Origin: Clostridiales bacterium
Lineage (GTDB): Bacteria > Bacillota > Clostridia > Christensenellales > Aristaeellaceae
NCBI GenBank assembly: GCA_016930575.1
Contig: JAFGGL010000076.1
Location: 1 to 45,787 of the forward strand
Length of the DNA: 45,787 nt
Direction: 5' to 3'
Shown here: positions 9,384-18,008 of the stretch, one piece after another
Layout: the number at the start of each line of letters is the position of its first letter
How positions within the stretch are numbered: the stretch's first letter is position 1
Program-made: the position numbers and the translations under genes
Notes under the pieces: generated by a model
The model's database searches: none
What the model was told of the DNA's origin: nothing
Seen by the model: the letters and a program-made list of their open reading frames with translations, nothing else

Positions 9384-9433
9384 TAACCGTACCCCGTCTC
9401 TCGCTCCCCGTTTCACGTTCCTTCGTCCTACTC

Positions 9434-9544
9434 CGTAAATCGCTTCAAAGCCTGCTTTGAAGCGAGAGGAGCTGCGATGAAGCGAGTAAGAGATGACTTT
9501 TTTCTTCGTAATAAAAAGTCGTCGCGCGCGATGCGAAATCCGCA
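9434..9544. repeat. Structured intergenic repeat, copy B
   Basis: The second copy of the unit at 9272-9383. Hairpin 1 is 9441-9464 (CGCTTCAAAGC, loop CT, GCTTTGAAGCG, a perfect 11-bp stem). Hairpin 2 is 9492-9523 (GATGACTTTTT with AAAAAGTCGTC). Compared with copy A the stems differ in many bases on both arms yet still pair, so structure rather than primary sequence is preserved. Confidence 0.7.
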
Positions 9545-9562
9545 GCGACGACGCGACGACGA

Positions 9563-9639
9563 TGGTCTGGGTGAAAGGATTTGAACCTTCGGCCTCTTGA
9601 ACCCCATTCAAGCACGCTACCAAACTGCGCCACACCCAG
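9563..9639 (-). tRNA. tRNA-Pro (anticodon GGG)
   Basis: A full cloverleaf on the minus strand. The acceptor stem is CTGGGTG/CACCCAG with discriminator A and encoded CCA. The D-arm is GCGC..GCGT, the anticodon stem CTTGA/TCAAG with loop ATGGGGT (T33, anticodon GGG, G37), and the T-arm GAAGG-TTCAAAT-CCTTT. It is 77 bases including CCA. Confidence 0.95.
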
Positions 9640-9708
9640 AGGCAAAAAGCAGTGTATCACAGGCGCAAAGCGCGTGTCAAGGCATCGGCGCGCGCCTGTG
9701 TGAAAATC

Positions 9709-10779
9709 CTAATCGCCGAAGCTGATGCCGATGTTTTTCGCCGTGAGGATGATGTTGTTGTCCGCGGATACCAGCTTTGGCGAACCCGCGATATCCTCCA
9801 GCCTGTTGTGGATGATATCCTTCCCGCTCAGCGCCACGGTCACGCCGTACACCTCGTCGCGGATCAGTTCCGCTGCGTGTACGCCAAGCCGCGTCGCAAG
9901 CACCCTGTCAAACGCGCAGGGACTGCCCCCGCGCTGGATATGGCCGGGCACGCAGTTGCGGGTATCCACCCCGATCATCTCTGTTAGTCGCTCTGCAATC
10001 CGGTGTGAAATGCTGTTATAAGGCGATATTTTCCTCTGTTCCTCGCGATCTTTTCTCTTCATCTCGGCTTCTTCTACCGTCATCGCGCCTTCCGCCACGG
10101 CGATGATGGAAAACTTGTTGCGCCTTTCCCTGGCCGCCACGGCTTCTGCGACCTTTTTGATATCATATGGGATCTCGGGGATAAGGATCACATCCGCGCC
10201 GCCCGCGATGCCCGAATACATCGTAAGCCAGCCGGCCTTGTTGCCCATGATCTCCACCACGATGCAGCGTCCGTGGCTGTTGGCGGTCGTGTGGATGCGG
10301 TCGATCACCTCGGTGGCGATGTCCATCGCGGTATGAAAGCCGAAGGTATAATCGGTGCCGGTGATATCGTTATCGATGGTCTTGGGCAGCCCGATCACGT
10401 TGAGGCCCTCTTGCGAAAGCAGGTTCGCCGTGCGGTGCGTGCCGTTGCCGCCCAGCGTCACCAAGCAGTCCAGCTTCAGTTTGCTGTAGGTCTTCTTCAT
10501 CGCGGACACCCTGTCCACGCCGTTTTCATCCACTTCCGTCATTTTACGGAACGGCTGCCTGCTGGTGCCCAGAATGGTCCCGCCAAGTGTAAGGATGCCG
10601 GAAAATTGCTCGCGGGCCATCTCCTGATAGTCCCCGTCGATCAATCCGCCGTAACCGTTGCGGATTCCCACGATCTCCACGTCAAAAAGCTCGTACGCCG
10701 CCCTTGCCACCCCGCGGATCGCAGCGTTGAGTCCGGGGCAGTCTCCCCCGCTCGTCAGAATCCCGATTCTTCTTTTCAT
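9709..10779 (-). CDS. pfkA: 6-phosphofructokinase, group III-like
   Basis: Phosphorylates fructose 6-phosphate to the 1,6-bisphosphate, the committed step of glycolysis in the cytoplasm. The 356 residues include the N-terminal ILTSGGDCPGLNAAIRG, GGNGT (110-114, where ATP enzymes usually have GGDGS), PKTIDND (132-138, catalytic Asp in TIDND) and HIQRGGSPCAFDR. Gly at the second GG-x-G position is the marker of ATP use. Lys before TIDND is shared with pyrophosphate-dependent and group III enzymes, where E. coli PfkA has Gly. Asn in GGNGT replaces a metal-binding Asp. ATP is the likelier donor, but the donor is not certain. The start follows AGGAGGCCGGAGG. It lies in a minus-strand run with uppP, whose terminator separates them. 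Confidence 0.93.
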   Translation of the reverse strand: MKRRIGILTSGGDCPGLNAAIRGVARAAYELFDVEIVGIRNGYGGLIDGDYQEMAREQFSGILTLGGTILGTSRQPFRKMTEVDENGVDRVSAMKKTYSKLKLDCLVTLGGNGTHRTANLLSQEGLNVIGLPKTIDNDITGTDYTFGFHTAMDIATEVIDRIHTTANSHGRCIVVEIMGNKAGWLTMYSGIAGGADVILIPEIPYDIKKVAEAVAARERRNKFSIIAVAEGAMTVEEAEMKRKDREEQRKISPYNSISHRIAERLTEMIGVDTRNCVPGHIQRGGSPCAFDRVLATRLGVHAAELIRDEVYGVTVALSGKDIIHNRLEDIAGSPKLVSADNNIILTAKNIGISFGD

Positions 10780-10862
10780 CCTCCGGCCTCCTACAATTCA
10801 CATCCATAGTATACCACGCCCGGCGGGTATTGTTCAACGTCCCGGCAGCATACCGCGCAATG

Positions 10863-10890
10863 AAAAACCGCCGGTCCGTGAAAGACCGGC
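10863..10890 (-). terminator. Terminator after uppP
   Basis: GCCGGTC and GACCGGC pair around a seven-base loop. On the minus strand TTTTT follows, 21 bases after the uppP stop; the plus strand also has a T run, so it may work both ways. Confidence 0.8.
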
Positions 10891-10910
10891 GCGTTTTTGG
10901 AAAAGTAAAG

Positions 10911-11720
10911 CTACACAACGATCCAGCCCATGCCCTGCATAAAGATGACGGCGATACCCAGCAGCACCACGTACAGCGCAAACCAGTACAGCGACGCTTT
11001 GGTGATAATCCTCAGGAAAAAGCGGATCGCCAGATAGCCGCTGACGGCCGCGAACGCCATGCCGATCAAAACCGCCGCCCATTCCCCCGCCTGGGAGAGA
11101 GCGCCGGCCTTGTATGCGTCGTATCCCTCGCTTAAAAAACTGCCGAGGATGGCGGGCATGCTCATCATGAAGCTGAATTTCGCGGCGGTCTTGCGGTCGA
11201 GGCCCGAGGCCACGCCGCCGAAAATGGTCGCGCCGCTGCGGCTGACGCCCGGCAGGATGCCAACGGCCTGCAGCACGCCCATCACGAGCGCATGCAGGAC
11301 GCCGACGCGCCCCGTTTGCCTGTTCATCGTTTGGTTATGCTGTGATACCCATTGCGTCAGCGCCAGAAGCAGGCCCGTGAACAGGAAGCTGACGCCCAAA
11401 AGTGCGCTGCCGGTGCCAAGCTCCGTCAGCGTGTCACCCAGCAACAGTTTGGCCGCCAATGCGGGCAGCGAGGCGACGATCAGCAGAACCAGCGTTTTAT
11501 CCTTGACCGGATGGCGTATCATATGCAGCCATTCGCGCCAGAACACCGCAAGCACGGCGATCAGCGTGCCGACGTGCAGGAGGATGTTGAACAGCAACTG
11601 ATTTTCCAGGTTGACTTTAAGCAGGATCTCAAACAGGTTCAGATGCCCGCTGGAGGAGATCGGCAAAAACTCCGACAGCCCCTGCACCACGCCCAAAACC
11701 GATGCTTTCAGTATACCCAT
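10911..11720 (-). CDS. uppP: Undecaprenyl-diphosphatase (UppP/BacA)
   Basis: An integral membrane phosphatase that recycles undecaprenyl pyrophosphate to the monophosphate lipid carrier for peptidoglycan and surface polysaccharide. At 269 residues it has the normal family length. It carries both catalytic signatures: QGLSEFLPISSSGHL (Glu17) near the start and PGVSRSGATI in the middle (Arg of GVSRSG). About seven or eight hydrophobic segments are visible. AAGGAGGGCGCCGT precedes the ATG. It is followed by a terminator and preceded, 43 bases away, by the nitroreductase gene on the same strand, with which it may be cotranscribed. Overproduction in this family is linked to bacitracin tolerance. 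Confidence 0.96.
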   Translation of the reverse strand: MGILKASVLGVVQGLSEFLPISSSGHLNLFEILLKVNLENQLLFNILLHVGTLIAVLAVFWREWLHMIRHPVKDKTLVLLIVASLPALAAKLLLGDTLTELGTGSALLGVSFLFTGLLLALTQWVSQHNQTMNRQTGRVGVLHALVMGVLQAVGILPGVSRSGATIFGGVASGLDRKTAAKFSFMMSMPAILGSFLSEGYDAYKAGALSQAGEWAAVLIGMAFAAVSGYLAIRFFLRIITKASLYWFALYVVLLGIAVIFMQGMGWIVV

Positions 11721-11763
11721 ACGGCGCCCTCCTTATTCTATCGGATGAAACGGTTTTCCGTAT

Positions 11764-12348
11764 TCAGCCGCGCCATTCCACCAATTCGCTCAGCGGAAGC
11801 CGCGGCCTTGCGTCCGGTGTCTCGTCCGCGTAACCCAGCGAAACCGCCGCGACCAGCAGGGAATCCTTACCGAGCCAGGCACAGAGTTCCTCATAGGCCG
11901 AGAACGTATCGCAGATCCACAGCGAGCCGACACCCATCTCCTGTGCGCGCAGCAGCATGCTTTGGATGGCCCCGCCGATCGATTGGACGTTGACGACGGA
12001 AAAAATCCGCTCCATCACCGACTGCTCTTCCCAAGGCGCGGCGGCTTTCGTATTGAAAACGAAAACCGTCGCCGGCGCTTCCCGCATGATGCGGAAGGTG
12101 TTCTCCGCGCTGCCTGTCGGTATGCCTTTTCCCTGCGTGGCTTTCAGCCCCGCCTGCAGACGGGCGGACATCGCCTCCCGCTCGTCCCCCTGCACGACGA
12201 CGAACTGCCAGGGCTGGTTGTTTTTCCCGGACGGCGAAAGGCGGGCAGCGTCCAGTATGCTTTCTATCGTCTCACGCGGAAGCGCTTCCGGCTTGAACCG
12301 CCGGATACTCCTGCGGCTTTCTACGGCTGCCTTCACATCCAATTTCAT
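11764..12348 (-). CDS. Nitroreductase family FMN oxidoreductase
   Basis: An NAD(P)H-dependent flavin enzyme of 194 residues, cytoplasmic. The N-terminal RRSIRRFKPEALP and SPSGKNNQPWQF are the typical FMN-phosphate contacts, and GGAIQSMLLRAQEMGVGSLWICD is the conserved core helix and strand. The real substrate (nitroaromatic, quinone, flavin or another acceptor) cannot be told from sequence. The start at 12348 follows a GGAGG-like site (GGGAGGA). It is transcribed divergently from degV, sharing the 210-base spacer 12349-12557. Confidence 0.88.
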   Translation of the reverse strand: MKLDVKAAVESRRSIRRFKPEALPRETIESILDAARLSPSGKNNQPWQFVVVQGDEREAMSARLQAGLKATQGKGIPTGSAENTFRIMREAPATVFVFNTKAAAPWEEQSVMERIFSVVNVQSIGGAIQSMLLRAQEMGVGSLWICDTFSAYEELCAWLGKDSLLVAAVSLGYADETPDARPRLPLSELVEWRG

Positions 12349-12481
12349 TCCTCCCGTTCGATGTTTTCATCAATGTATCATAGTGCGGCAGCCCTGTAAA
12401 TAGGACGATTAAAATCGTATTCCCCGGCGCTTTGGCCGAAGCTGCCAATTCTGTATATTTACAGTATATTCACAGTTCATA

Positions 12482-12510
12482 TCGTTAAACACGGTATCTT
12501 ATGCTATAAT
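12482..12510 (+). promoter_or_regulatory. Extended -10 promoter of degV
   Basis: TGCTATAAT (extended -10) at 12502-12510. The -35 at 17 bases upstream is weak (TCGTTA), as is common when TGn is present. The start codon is 48 bases downstream of the -10. Confidence 0.65.
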
Positions 12511-12557
12511 GTTATGGTTACGGCGGACCCCTTTATACCCGGAAGGAAGTATTTTTT

Positions 12558-13418
12558 TTGGAGAATAACGTCAAAACCGCGCTGATCACGGATTCCGCCT
12601 GCGATTTGAGCGATGAGCAGTTGGCCCGATACAATATCCGCATGATTCCCCTGCGGATCGTTTGCAGGGACGCGGAGTACAGGGACCGTTTTGAGCTCAG
12701 CCAGGATCAGATCTATGATATGATGGATACGGAACTCCCCAAAACGAGCCTGCCCCATCCCGAGGATATCCACGCGGCGTATACGCAGTTGATCGGGGAC
12801 GGCTACACCGACGTCATCCACATCTGTATCTCCGCAGCGATGAGCGGCACCTGGAATATGGTGCGCGTCCTGACCGAGGAGTATAAAGACCGGCTCAATA
12901 TCCGCGTGGTCGATTCCAAGACCCTCTCCGCGGGGCTGGGCACCATGGTGCTCGCCGCCGCCAGGGCGCTGGAGGAAGGCGCGGACCCCGATACGGCCGT
13001 ACAGGCGGCGCAAAAGGTACGCAGCTCGCAGCTTGGGATGTTTGTAATCCGGACGCTGGAATACCTTCGCAAAGGCGGCCGCATCGGCCTGGTGGAAGGC
13101 GTGCTGGGCAATCTTTTGCAAATCAAGCCCATCATATTCGTAAACAACGAAGGCATCTATGAAACGCTGGCCAAAGCCCGCGGCTACAAAGCCGCGGTGG
13201 AACAGATGATACAGGAAGCCGTCAAGCGCTTCGGCAAAAAGAAGATCGACCTGTCCATCGTACACGGGCAGGCGCCGGAGGATGCGCAGACGCTGCTTGA
13301 GAAGCTTAAGCAGGTGCTCAATGTCGCGGGCAGCATCATCGCGCCCGTCAGCCCCGTGCTTGCCATCCATTCGGGCCGCGGACTTTTGGGAATCATCGCA
13401 TATACGGTCGACAAATAA
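12558..13418 (+). CDS. DegV family fatty-acid-binding protein
   Basis: A DegV/FakB-type protein that binds a fatty acid in its central cavity and presents it to a fatty acid kinase for phospholipid synthesis. The 286 residues show the family pattern: TDSACDL at the N-terminus (the usual DS motif near the carboxylate), KTSLPHP (in place of TSQPSP), SAAMSGTW, DSKTLSAGLG, RTLEYLRKGGRI and the C-terminal HSGRGLLGI. The start is TTG after GGAAGGAAGT; no in-frame ATG fits. The next gene begins 33 bases downstream and probably shares its transcript. No fakA (kinase) gene is in the window. Confidence 0.9.
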   Translation: MENNVKTALITDSACDLSDEQLARYNIRMIPLRIVCRDAEYRDRFELSQDQIYDMMDTELPKTSLPHPEDIHAAYTQLIGDGYTDVIHICISAAMSGTWNMVRVLTEEYKDRLNIRVVDSKTLSAGLGTMVLAAARALEEGADPDTAVQAAQKVRSSQLGMFVIRTLEYLRKGGRIGLVEGVLGNLLQIKPIIFVNNEGIYETLAKARGYKAAVEQMIQEAVKRFGKKKIDLSIVHGQAPEDAQTLLEKLKQVLNVAGSIIAPVSPVLAIHSGRGLLGIIAYTVDK

Positions 13419-13451
13419 ACTGATACAATCCGATATTCGGAGGAACTGCGG

Positions 13452-16376
13452 ATGCGTTGCACGAAAGCCGGAAAAATATGTATAAGATATAAAGGAATCG
13501 TATGGAGCATACTGCTCCTTCTTTTCATCGCCGCGTTTACCGCGGCTTCGGCCGATTCGCTGGGTACCTTTTCCGGCCACGTATGGAACGATGTGGACAA
13601 CAACGGGCTGATGGACGAAGCGGATCCCGGCGTGGCTGGCGTCACGATGCAGCTGAAGCGCCAGGATACGGGAGAAGTGCTGACCGCCGTCACCGATGTA
13701 AACGGAGACTATCTGTTCACCGGCCTGCCAAACGATTCCTATCAGTTCAGCGTTGCGCTGCCGGACTCCATGCTGCTTGCCCGTTACCGCAGCGAAGGCG
13801 ATGAGCGCTCGTATCTGACGGGCGACGACACCGAGGTTTACCGCAATATCGTTATCGGCGCGACGCAGGACTGGACCGGCATCAACGTAGGCCTTGTGGA
13901 CAGCGCGATCATCAGGGGTATCACCTATCTGGATGTAAACTACAACGGCAATTACGACGAGGGCGAGCCTCCCTACGCGGGCGTCAAGCTACAGATGATC
14001 TATTCGTACAGCGAAAAAACCGTGCAGGAAATCATCACCGGCGAGGACGGCGTTTTTTACTTCAACCACGTCCGTACGGGCAACTACCGCTTCCGCGCCA
14101 TCGTGCCCGACGACGGCAGCTCGTTTACGCTTTTGCCCAAAACCGTCGGCCCTTTCTCAAACTTGTTTGAGCCGCGCCCGGGCCGGCGCGAAAACTCCGT
14201 GTATGAAATCGATTTTGAAAACAGCATGGTGTACGAATACTATATCGGCATCGCGCTGGGCGGCCAGATCAGCGGAAAGGTGTTTTACGACAACAATGAT
14301 TCGGGCGTGCTGGACGACGCCGACAGTATGATCGGCAGCGTGGTTGTACACCTGATCGGCACGGACGGCGCGATCGCCGCCCACGCGTCCACCAACCGGA
14401 GAGGCGAATATACGCTGACCGACGTGATGCCCGGTACCTACACGCTGCGCTTTATGCGCGAGGACGGCTACACCTTCACCAAATACCGCCCGTTTGAGAC
14501 AGGCGGCAACGATGTTCTCCTTGCGGTAGCGGATACCTACGGCGAAACGGAGCCCTTTGTCGTTGCGATGTCCGAGATCCTGACGGATTACAACGCGGGC
14601 ATGGTGCAGGCGTCCACACTCGGCGGCGTATTCTTCTACGATGAGAACGACAACGGGCTGATGGACCATACGGAAAGCGGCTTTACCGAAGGCAGCGTGA
14701 GACTTGTGTCCGATGACGGCGAGATCGACCTGACGCAGATCGTCAATGCGGACGGCGCCTATCGTTTCAGTGCCGTTGCGCCCGGTACGTATACGCTTTA
14801 CTATCTGCTTCCCGAACACGCGGAGCTTTCGAAGGTCGTGAAAGACGGCAATACGCTAGAACACCAGGGTACGGAAAACGCCGTGACGGGGCTAGTCCTC
14901 GAATCGAGGAAATACATAAAACAACCGCTGGTCGGCGCGGTGAAACTGGGCACCTTCGAAGGCTATGCTTTTGAGGACCTCAACGCAAACAGCATCCTGG
15001 ACGCCGGCGAGGCCCCGCTTGCAGGGGCGAGCGTATCGGTCGCGCCTACAGACGCGCCCGAAAACGCCGTAACGGCGGTGACGGACGCGGACGGCAGCTT
15101 CTACCTGGCCGGCCTGCGGCCTGACGAATACAGGCTTGAGATCGTCTTGCCCGGTGGCATGATCTTCTCCGGTAATATCCTGTCAAGCGGAATCCCGCTG
15201 GACAGGACGGACACATACGCCGCCCCGGTGTTGTTTTCCACCCTGCTGCGGCACATGGAGAACGCCGTGGGCGCCGTCGCCCCCGCTTCCCTGCGGGCGT
15301 CCGTCTTTCTGGACGAAAACCTCAACGGCGTACAGGACGATGCCGAGCGCAAGCTGGACGGCCTGACCTATACGCTGTATGACGAGATCCGGCGGCAAAC
15401 GATAACGACCGTGCAGACCGGAGCGGACGGCACGGCGCAATTTACCAATATCCGCCCGTCCACCTATACCGTACAGTTTGAACTGCCTGCCTACGCGCAG
15501 TCGGTCAGCGGCGCGGGCACGATGACGGAAACCGGCGGCATCATGCAACAGACCGGAATCGAGATCCACGCGGGAGACAGCATCACGGGCATCTCCGGCG
15601 GGCTGAAGTGCACCACGAGCATCGGCGGAACCATACTGGCAAACCGCTCCGGCGGCAGGGAGCCCGTAAAGGATACGGAAGTGCACCTTTACACGGAAGG
15701 CGATACGGAACTGCTGCAGACAACGGTTTCCGATGCGCAGGGCACGTACCGCTTCGACGGCCTCTGGCCCGGGAATTATGTGATCGAGGTCGTCCGTCCG
15801 GACGGGTATGTGTTCATCCGCCCGAACGATCCGGCGCTGAGCGCGGAGGACAGCATCATCCGCCAGATCAGCGACGAGTACGGCACCGGCAATCCCATTG
15901 CCCTGTACATGGCACAGGACCTGCTACATAACGACGTTGTGCTCACCATCCCCGCGAAGGTCGGAAGCCTGGCATGGCTGGATGAAAACGAAAACGGCCT
16001 GATGGACGGCGATGAGCCGATGATAAACGGCGTTACCGTCAGCCTGATGCAGGACGGCGCCGCGATCTACACCACAACCTCCAACGAATGGGGATACTAT
16101 GAGTTCTCCAGCGTCTATCCGGGCGAATACATTCTCCGGGCGTACGCGTATCCGGAACTTGACATCACCACGGCGATACCCGCGGTGCAGATCATCTCCA
16201 GTTGCCTTTCGCTCGGCGACGGCAGCATCGCCGTGTCGGACCCCTTCACGGTCGAAAGCGAATCGCTGAACTTCTTCTATCACCTGGGATACGTCCTCAA
16301 GGACGGCGCGGAAATACCTCCGGGTATCATCGCCGGAGGCGCGGGCCAGATCTGGACGCGCTCCAATCAGCCATAA
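13452..16376 (+). CDS. Large exported protein of eight SdrD/Cna-B-like repeats
   Basis: A 974-residue exported protein, probably a surface stalk or adhesin. The signal sequence is residues 1-34 (cleavage near ASA-DS). Eight beta-sandwich repeats begin at about residues 37, 152, 268, 388, 499, 613, 723 and 837, a period near 115. Most open with a calcium-loop-like motif such as DVDNNGLMDEAD or DENENGLMDGDE, then GxYxFxxLxPGxY strands. Repeat 7 has lost the acidic loop (NRSGGREPVKD). No LPxTG motif, hydrophobic anchor or charged tail is present at the C-terminus (ending RSNQP). It therefore seems to be released or held by another route. CGGAGGAACTGCGG precedes the ATG. It lies 33 bases after degV. 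Confidence 0.85.
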   Translation: MRCTKAGKICIRYKGIVWSILLLLFIAAFTAASADSLGTFSGHVWNDVDNNGLMDEADPGVAGVTMQLKRQDTGEVLTAVTDVNGDYLFTGLPNDSYQFSVALPDSMLLARYRSEGDERSYLTGDDTEVYRNIVIGATQDWTGINVGLVDSAIIRGITYLDVNYNGNYDEGEPPYAGVKLQMIYSYSEKTVQEIITGEDGVFYFNHVRTGNYRFRAIVPDDGSSFTLLPKTVGPFSNLFEPRPGRRENSVYEIDFENSMVYEYYIGIALGGQISGKVFYDNNDSGVLDDADSMIGSVVVHLIGTDGAIAAHASTNRRGEYTLTDVMPGTYTLRFMREDGYTFTKYRPFETGGNDVLLAVADTYGETEPFVVAMSEILTDYNAGMVQASTLGGVFFYDENDNGLMDHTESGFTEGSVRLVSDDGEIDLTQIVNADGAYRFSAVAPGTYTLYYLLPEHAELSKVVKDGNTLEHQGTENAVTGLVLESRKYIKQPLVGAVKLGTFEGYAFEDLNANSILDAGEAPLAGASVSVAPTDAPENAVTAVTDADGSFYLAGLRPDEYRLEIVLPGGMIFSGNILSSGIPLDRTDTYAAPVLFSTLLRHMENAVGAVAPASLRASVFLDENLNGVQDDAERKLDGLTYTLYDEIRRQTITTVQTGADGTAQFTNIRPSTYTVQFELPAYAQSVSGAGTMTETGGIMQQTGIEIHAGDSITGISGGLKCTTSIGGTILANRSGGREPVKDTEVHLYTEGDTELLQTTVSDAQGTYRFDGLWPGNYVIEVVRPDGYVFIRPNDPALSAEDSIIRQISDEYGTGNPIALYMAQDLLHNDVVLTIPAKVGSLAWLDENENGLMDGDEPMINGVTVSLMQDGAAIYTTTSNEWGYYEFSSVYPGEYILRAYAYPELDITTAIPAVQIISSCLSLGDGSIAVSDPFTVESESLNFFYHLGYVLKDGAEIPPGIIAGGAGQIWTRSNQP

Positions 16377-16386
16377 AAACCGCAGG

Positions 16387-16420
16387 AAAAAGCGGCTGAA
16401 GTTCAGCCGCTTTTCTTTTT
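16387..16420. terminator. Bidirectional terminator between the SdrD-like gene and thrC
   Basis: AAAAGCGGCTGA and TCAGCCGCTTTT form a 12-bp stem with a T-rich tail on the plus strand and A-rich flank on the other, serving the two convergent genes. Confidence 0.88.
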
Positions 16421-16424
16421 GTTC

Positions 16425-17918
16425 TCATTGCAACTCGTTGAGGATCGCTTCCTGCATCCCGTCAACTTCGCAAATGGTTTGATGCCTGACCGGCATGGAT
16501 CTGAGCGCCGCGATCTGCTTGGGTATCGGAACGCCGGTGATGTCCTCCAGCTTTTGCACGCAGGCAAACGCATCCAGCCCTTCAACGGCCTCCCCGCCCC
16601 GTAGCGCAGAGAGCACATCCCGCGCGAACTTGTAAGGGCTTGCCGTCGCCAGGATGACCGTTTGGGAGTAATCCCCGGTCTGCAGGTGGTATTCCTTCTG
16701 TACATGGCTCGCCACGGCGGTGTGCGGGTCCATCAGGTAGCCCGAATGCCCGTAAACGCGCCTGATCTCTTCCGCCGTCATCGTATCGTCGGCAAAGCCC
16801 GCGGCAAAGGACTGCTGCAGCTTTGAAAGGCGCTGCGCGCCGATGGAAAAGCTGCCGCTTTTCCTCAGCGATTCCATCCACGCGCTGACCACGCTCGAAT
16901 CGCGGTCGGCGCTTTCGTACAGCAGGCGTTCGAGGTTGGATGAGATCAGGATATCCATACTCGGCGACATCGTTTTGAAAAACGTGCGGTGTGTGTAGTA
17001 CACGCCGTGAGTAAAGAAATCACTGAGCACGTTGTTGCGGTTGGACGCGCAGATCAGCTTGCCGATGGGCAGCCCCATGCGCTTGGCGTAGTATCCCGCC
17101 AGGATATCGCCGAAATTGCCCGTGGGCACCACAAAGTTCAGCGGCTGCCCCATGCGCAGCTTGCCGTGGCAGACCAACTGCGCGTAGCAACTGAAATAGT
17201 ACACGACCTGCGGCGCCAGGCGGCCAAAATTGATGGAGTTCGCAGACGACGGCAGCTTGCCCATCTTGTTCATTTTGTCGTGAAATTCCGGACTGGAAAA
17301 CAGCCGCTTCACGCCTGTCTGCGCGTCGTCGAAATTGCCTTTCACGCCGATCACGTGCGTGTTGCTGCCTTCGGTCGTCACCATTTGCCTCAGTTGCATA
17401 TCGCTTACGCCTTCGTGCGGATAGAACACCGTACAACTCGTGCCTTCCACATCCCTGAAGCCCTCCAGCGCAGCCTTGCCCGTATCGCCGCTGGTGGCGA
17501 CCATGATGCTGATCTCGCGGGTCTCCTCGTTCTTCCGCGCCGCCATTTTCACCAGGTACGGCAGGAGCTTCAGCGCGACGTCCTTGAAGGCGAGCGTCGG
17601 CCCGTGGAACAGTTCCATGACGTGAAGGCGGTCGTCCAGCTGCCTGAGCGGCACGATCGCGGGGTCGTCGAAGTTCCCGGGCGAATAGGCTGCCTCTACG
17701 GCCTGCGCGATCTCGGCTTTGGAATAATCCTCCAAAAACTCCTGCAGCACGCGCCGGGCGATGGTCTGGTAGCTCAGGTCGCAGAACCCGAAGATCCGGT
17801 CCTGGGAAAGCAGCGGAAACATCGACGGAACATACAGCCCGCCGTCCCTGGCAAGCCCCCATAAAATAGCCTGCGAAGCCGTGACGCACGCGCCTCCGCG
17901 CGTTGAGTAAAAAGACAT
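16425..17918 (-). CDS. thrC: Threonine synthase
   Basis: A PLP enzyme that converts O-phosphohomoserine to threonine in the cytoplasm. The 497 residues match the long (class I-like) bacterial threonine synthases. The N-terminus MSFYSTRGG is typical, and the PLP-binding lysine lies in FHGPTLAFKDVALK (K112). The phosphate-binding region is NFGRLAPQ/PTGNFGDILAGYYAKRMGLP. The start at 17918 is chosen because GGAGGAAGGCC sits directly before it; an upstream in-frame start would place that site inside the coding region. No T-box or threonine attenuator is visible in the 90-base leader, only a 6-bp hairpin at 17941-17956. No other thr gene is adjacent. Confidence 0.95.
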   Translation of the reverse strand: MSFYSTRGGACVTASQAILWGLARDGGLYVPSMFPLLSQDRIFGFCDLSYQTIARRVLQEFLEDYSKAEIAQAVEAAYSPGNFDDPAIVPLRQLDDRLHVMELFHGPTLAFKDVALKLLPYLVKMAARKNEETREISIMVATSGDTGKAALEGFRDVEGTSCTVFYPHEGVSDMQLRQMVTTEGSNTHVIGVKGNFDDAQTGVKRLFSSPEFHDKMNKMGKLPSSANSINFGRLAPQVVYYFSCYAQLVCHGKLRMGQPLNFVVPTGNFGDILAGYYAKRMGLPIGKLICASNRNNVLSDFFTHGVYYTHRTFFKTMSPSMDILISSNLERLLYESADRDSSVVSAWMESLRKSGSFSIGAQRLSKLQQSFAAGFADDTMTAEEIRRVYGHSGYLMDPHTAVASHVQKEYHLQTGDYSQTVILATASPYKFARDVLSALRGGEAVEGLDAFACVQKLEDITGVPIPKQIAALRSMPVRHQTICEVDGMQEAILNELQ

Positions 17919-17961
17919 GGCCTTCCTCCCATACATCGCTGCGGCATTCCTGCCGCCTGAT

Positions 17962-17991
17962 AAGAAGAAGCGGAAGCCCGAAAGCTTCCGC
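17962..17991 (-). terminator. Terminator after the small P-loop gene
   Basis: GCGGAAGC and GCTTCCGC form an 8-bp stem followed on the minus strand by TTCTTCTT, 17 bases after the stop at 18009. Confidence 0.7.
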
Positions 17992-18008
17992 CCGTGACTT
18001 GCTTCCGA

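Noticed and set aside
9276-9635. Minus-strand ORF of 119 codons and the overlapping 71-codon ORF
   Set aside because: They are read through tRNA-Pro and the two structured repeats; the peptide is an artefact of RNA structure.
12504-13580. Minus-strand ORF of 358 codons opposite degV
   Set aside because: Antisense shadow of degV and the start of the SdrD-like gene; no ribosome site or family features.
17919-18008. T-box or threonine attenuator before thrC
   Set aside because: No T-box sequence, threonine-rich leader peptide or anti-terminator pair is visible; only the upstream gene's terminator and a 6-bp hairpin.
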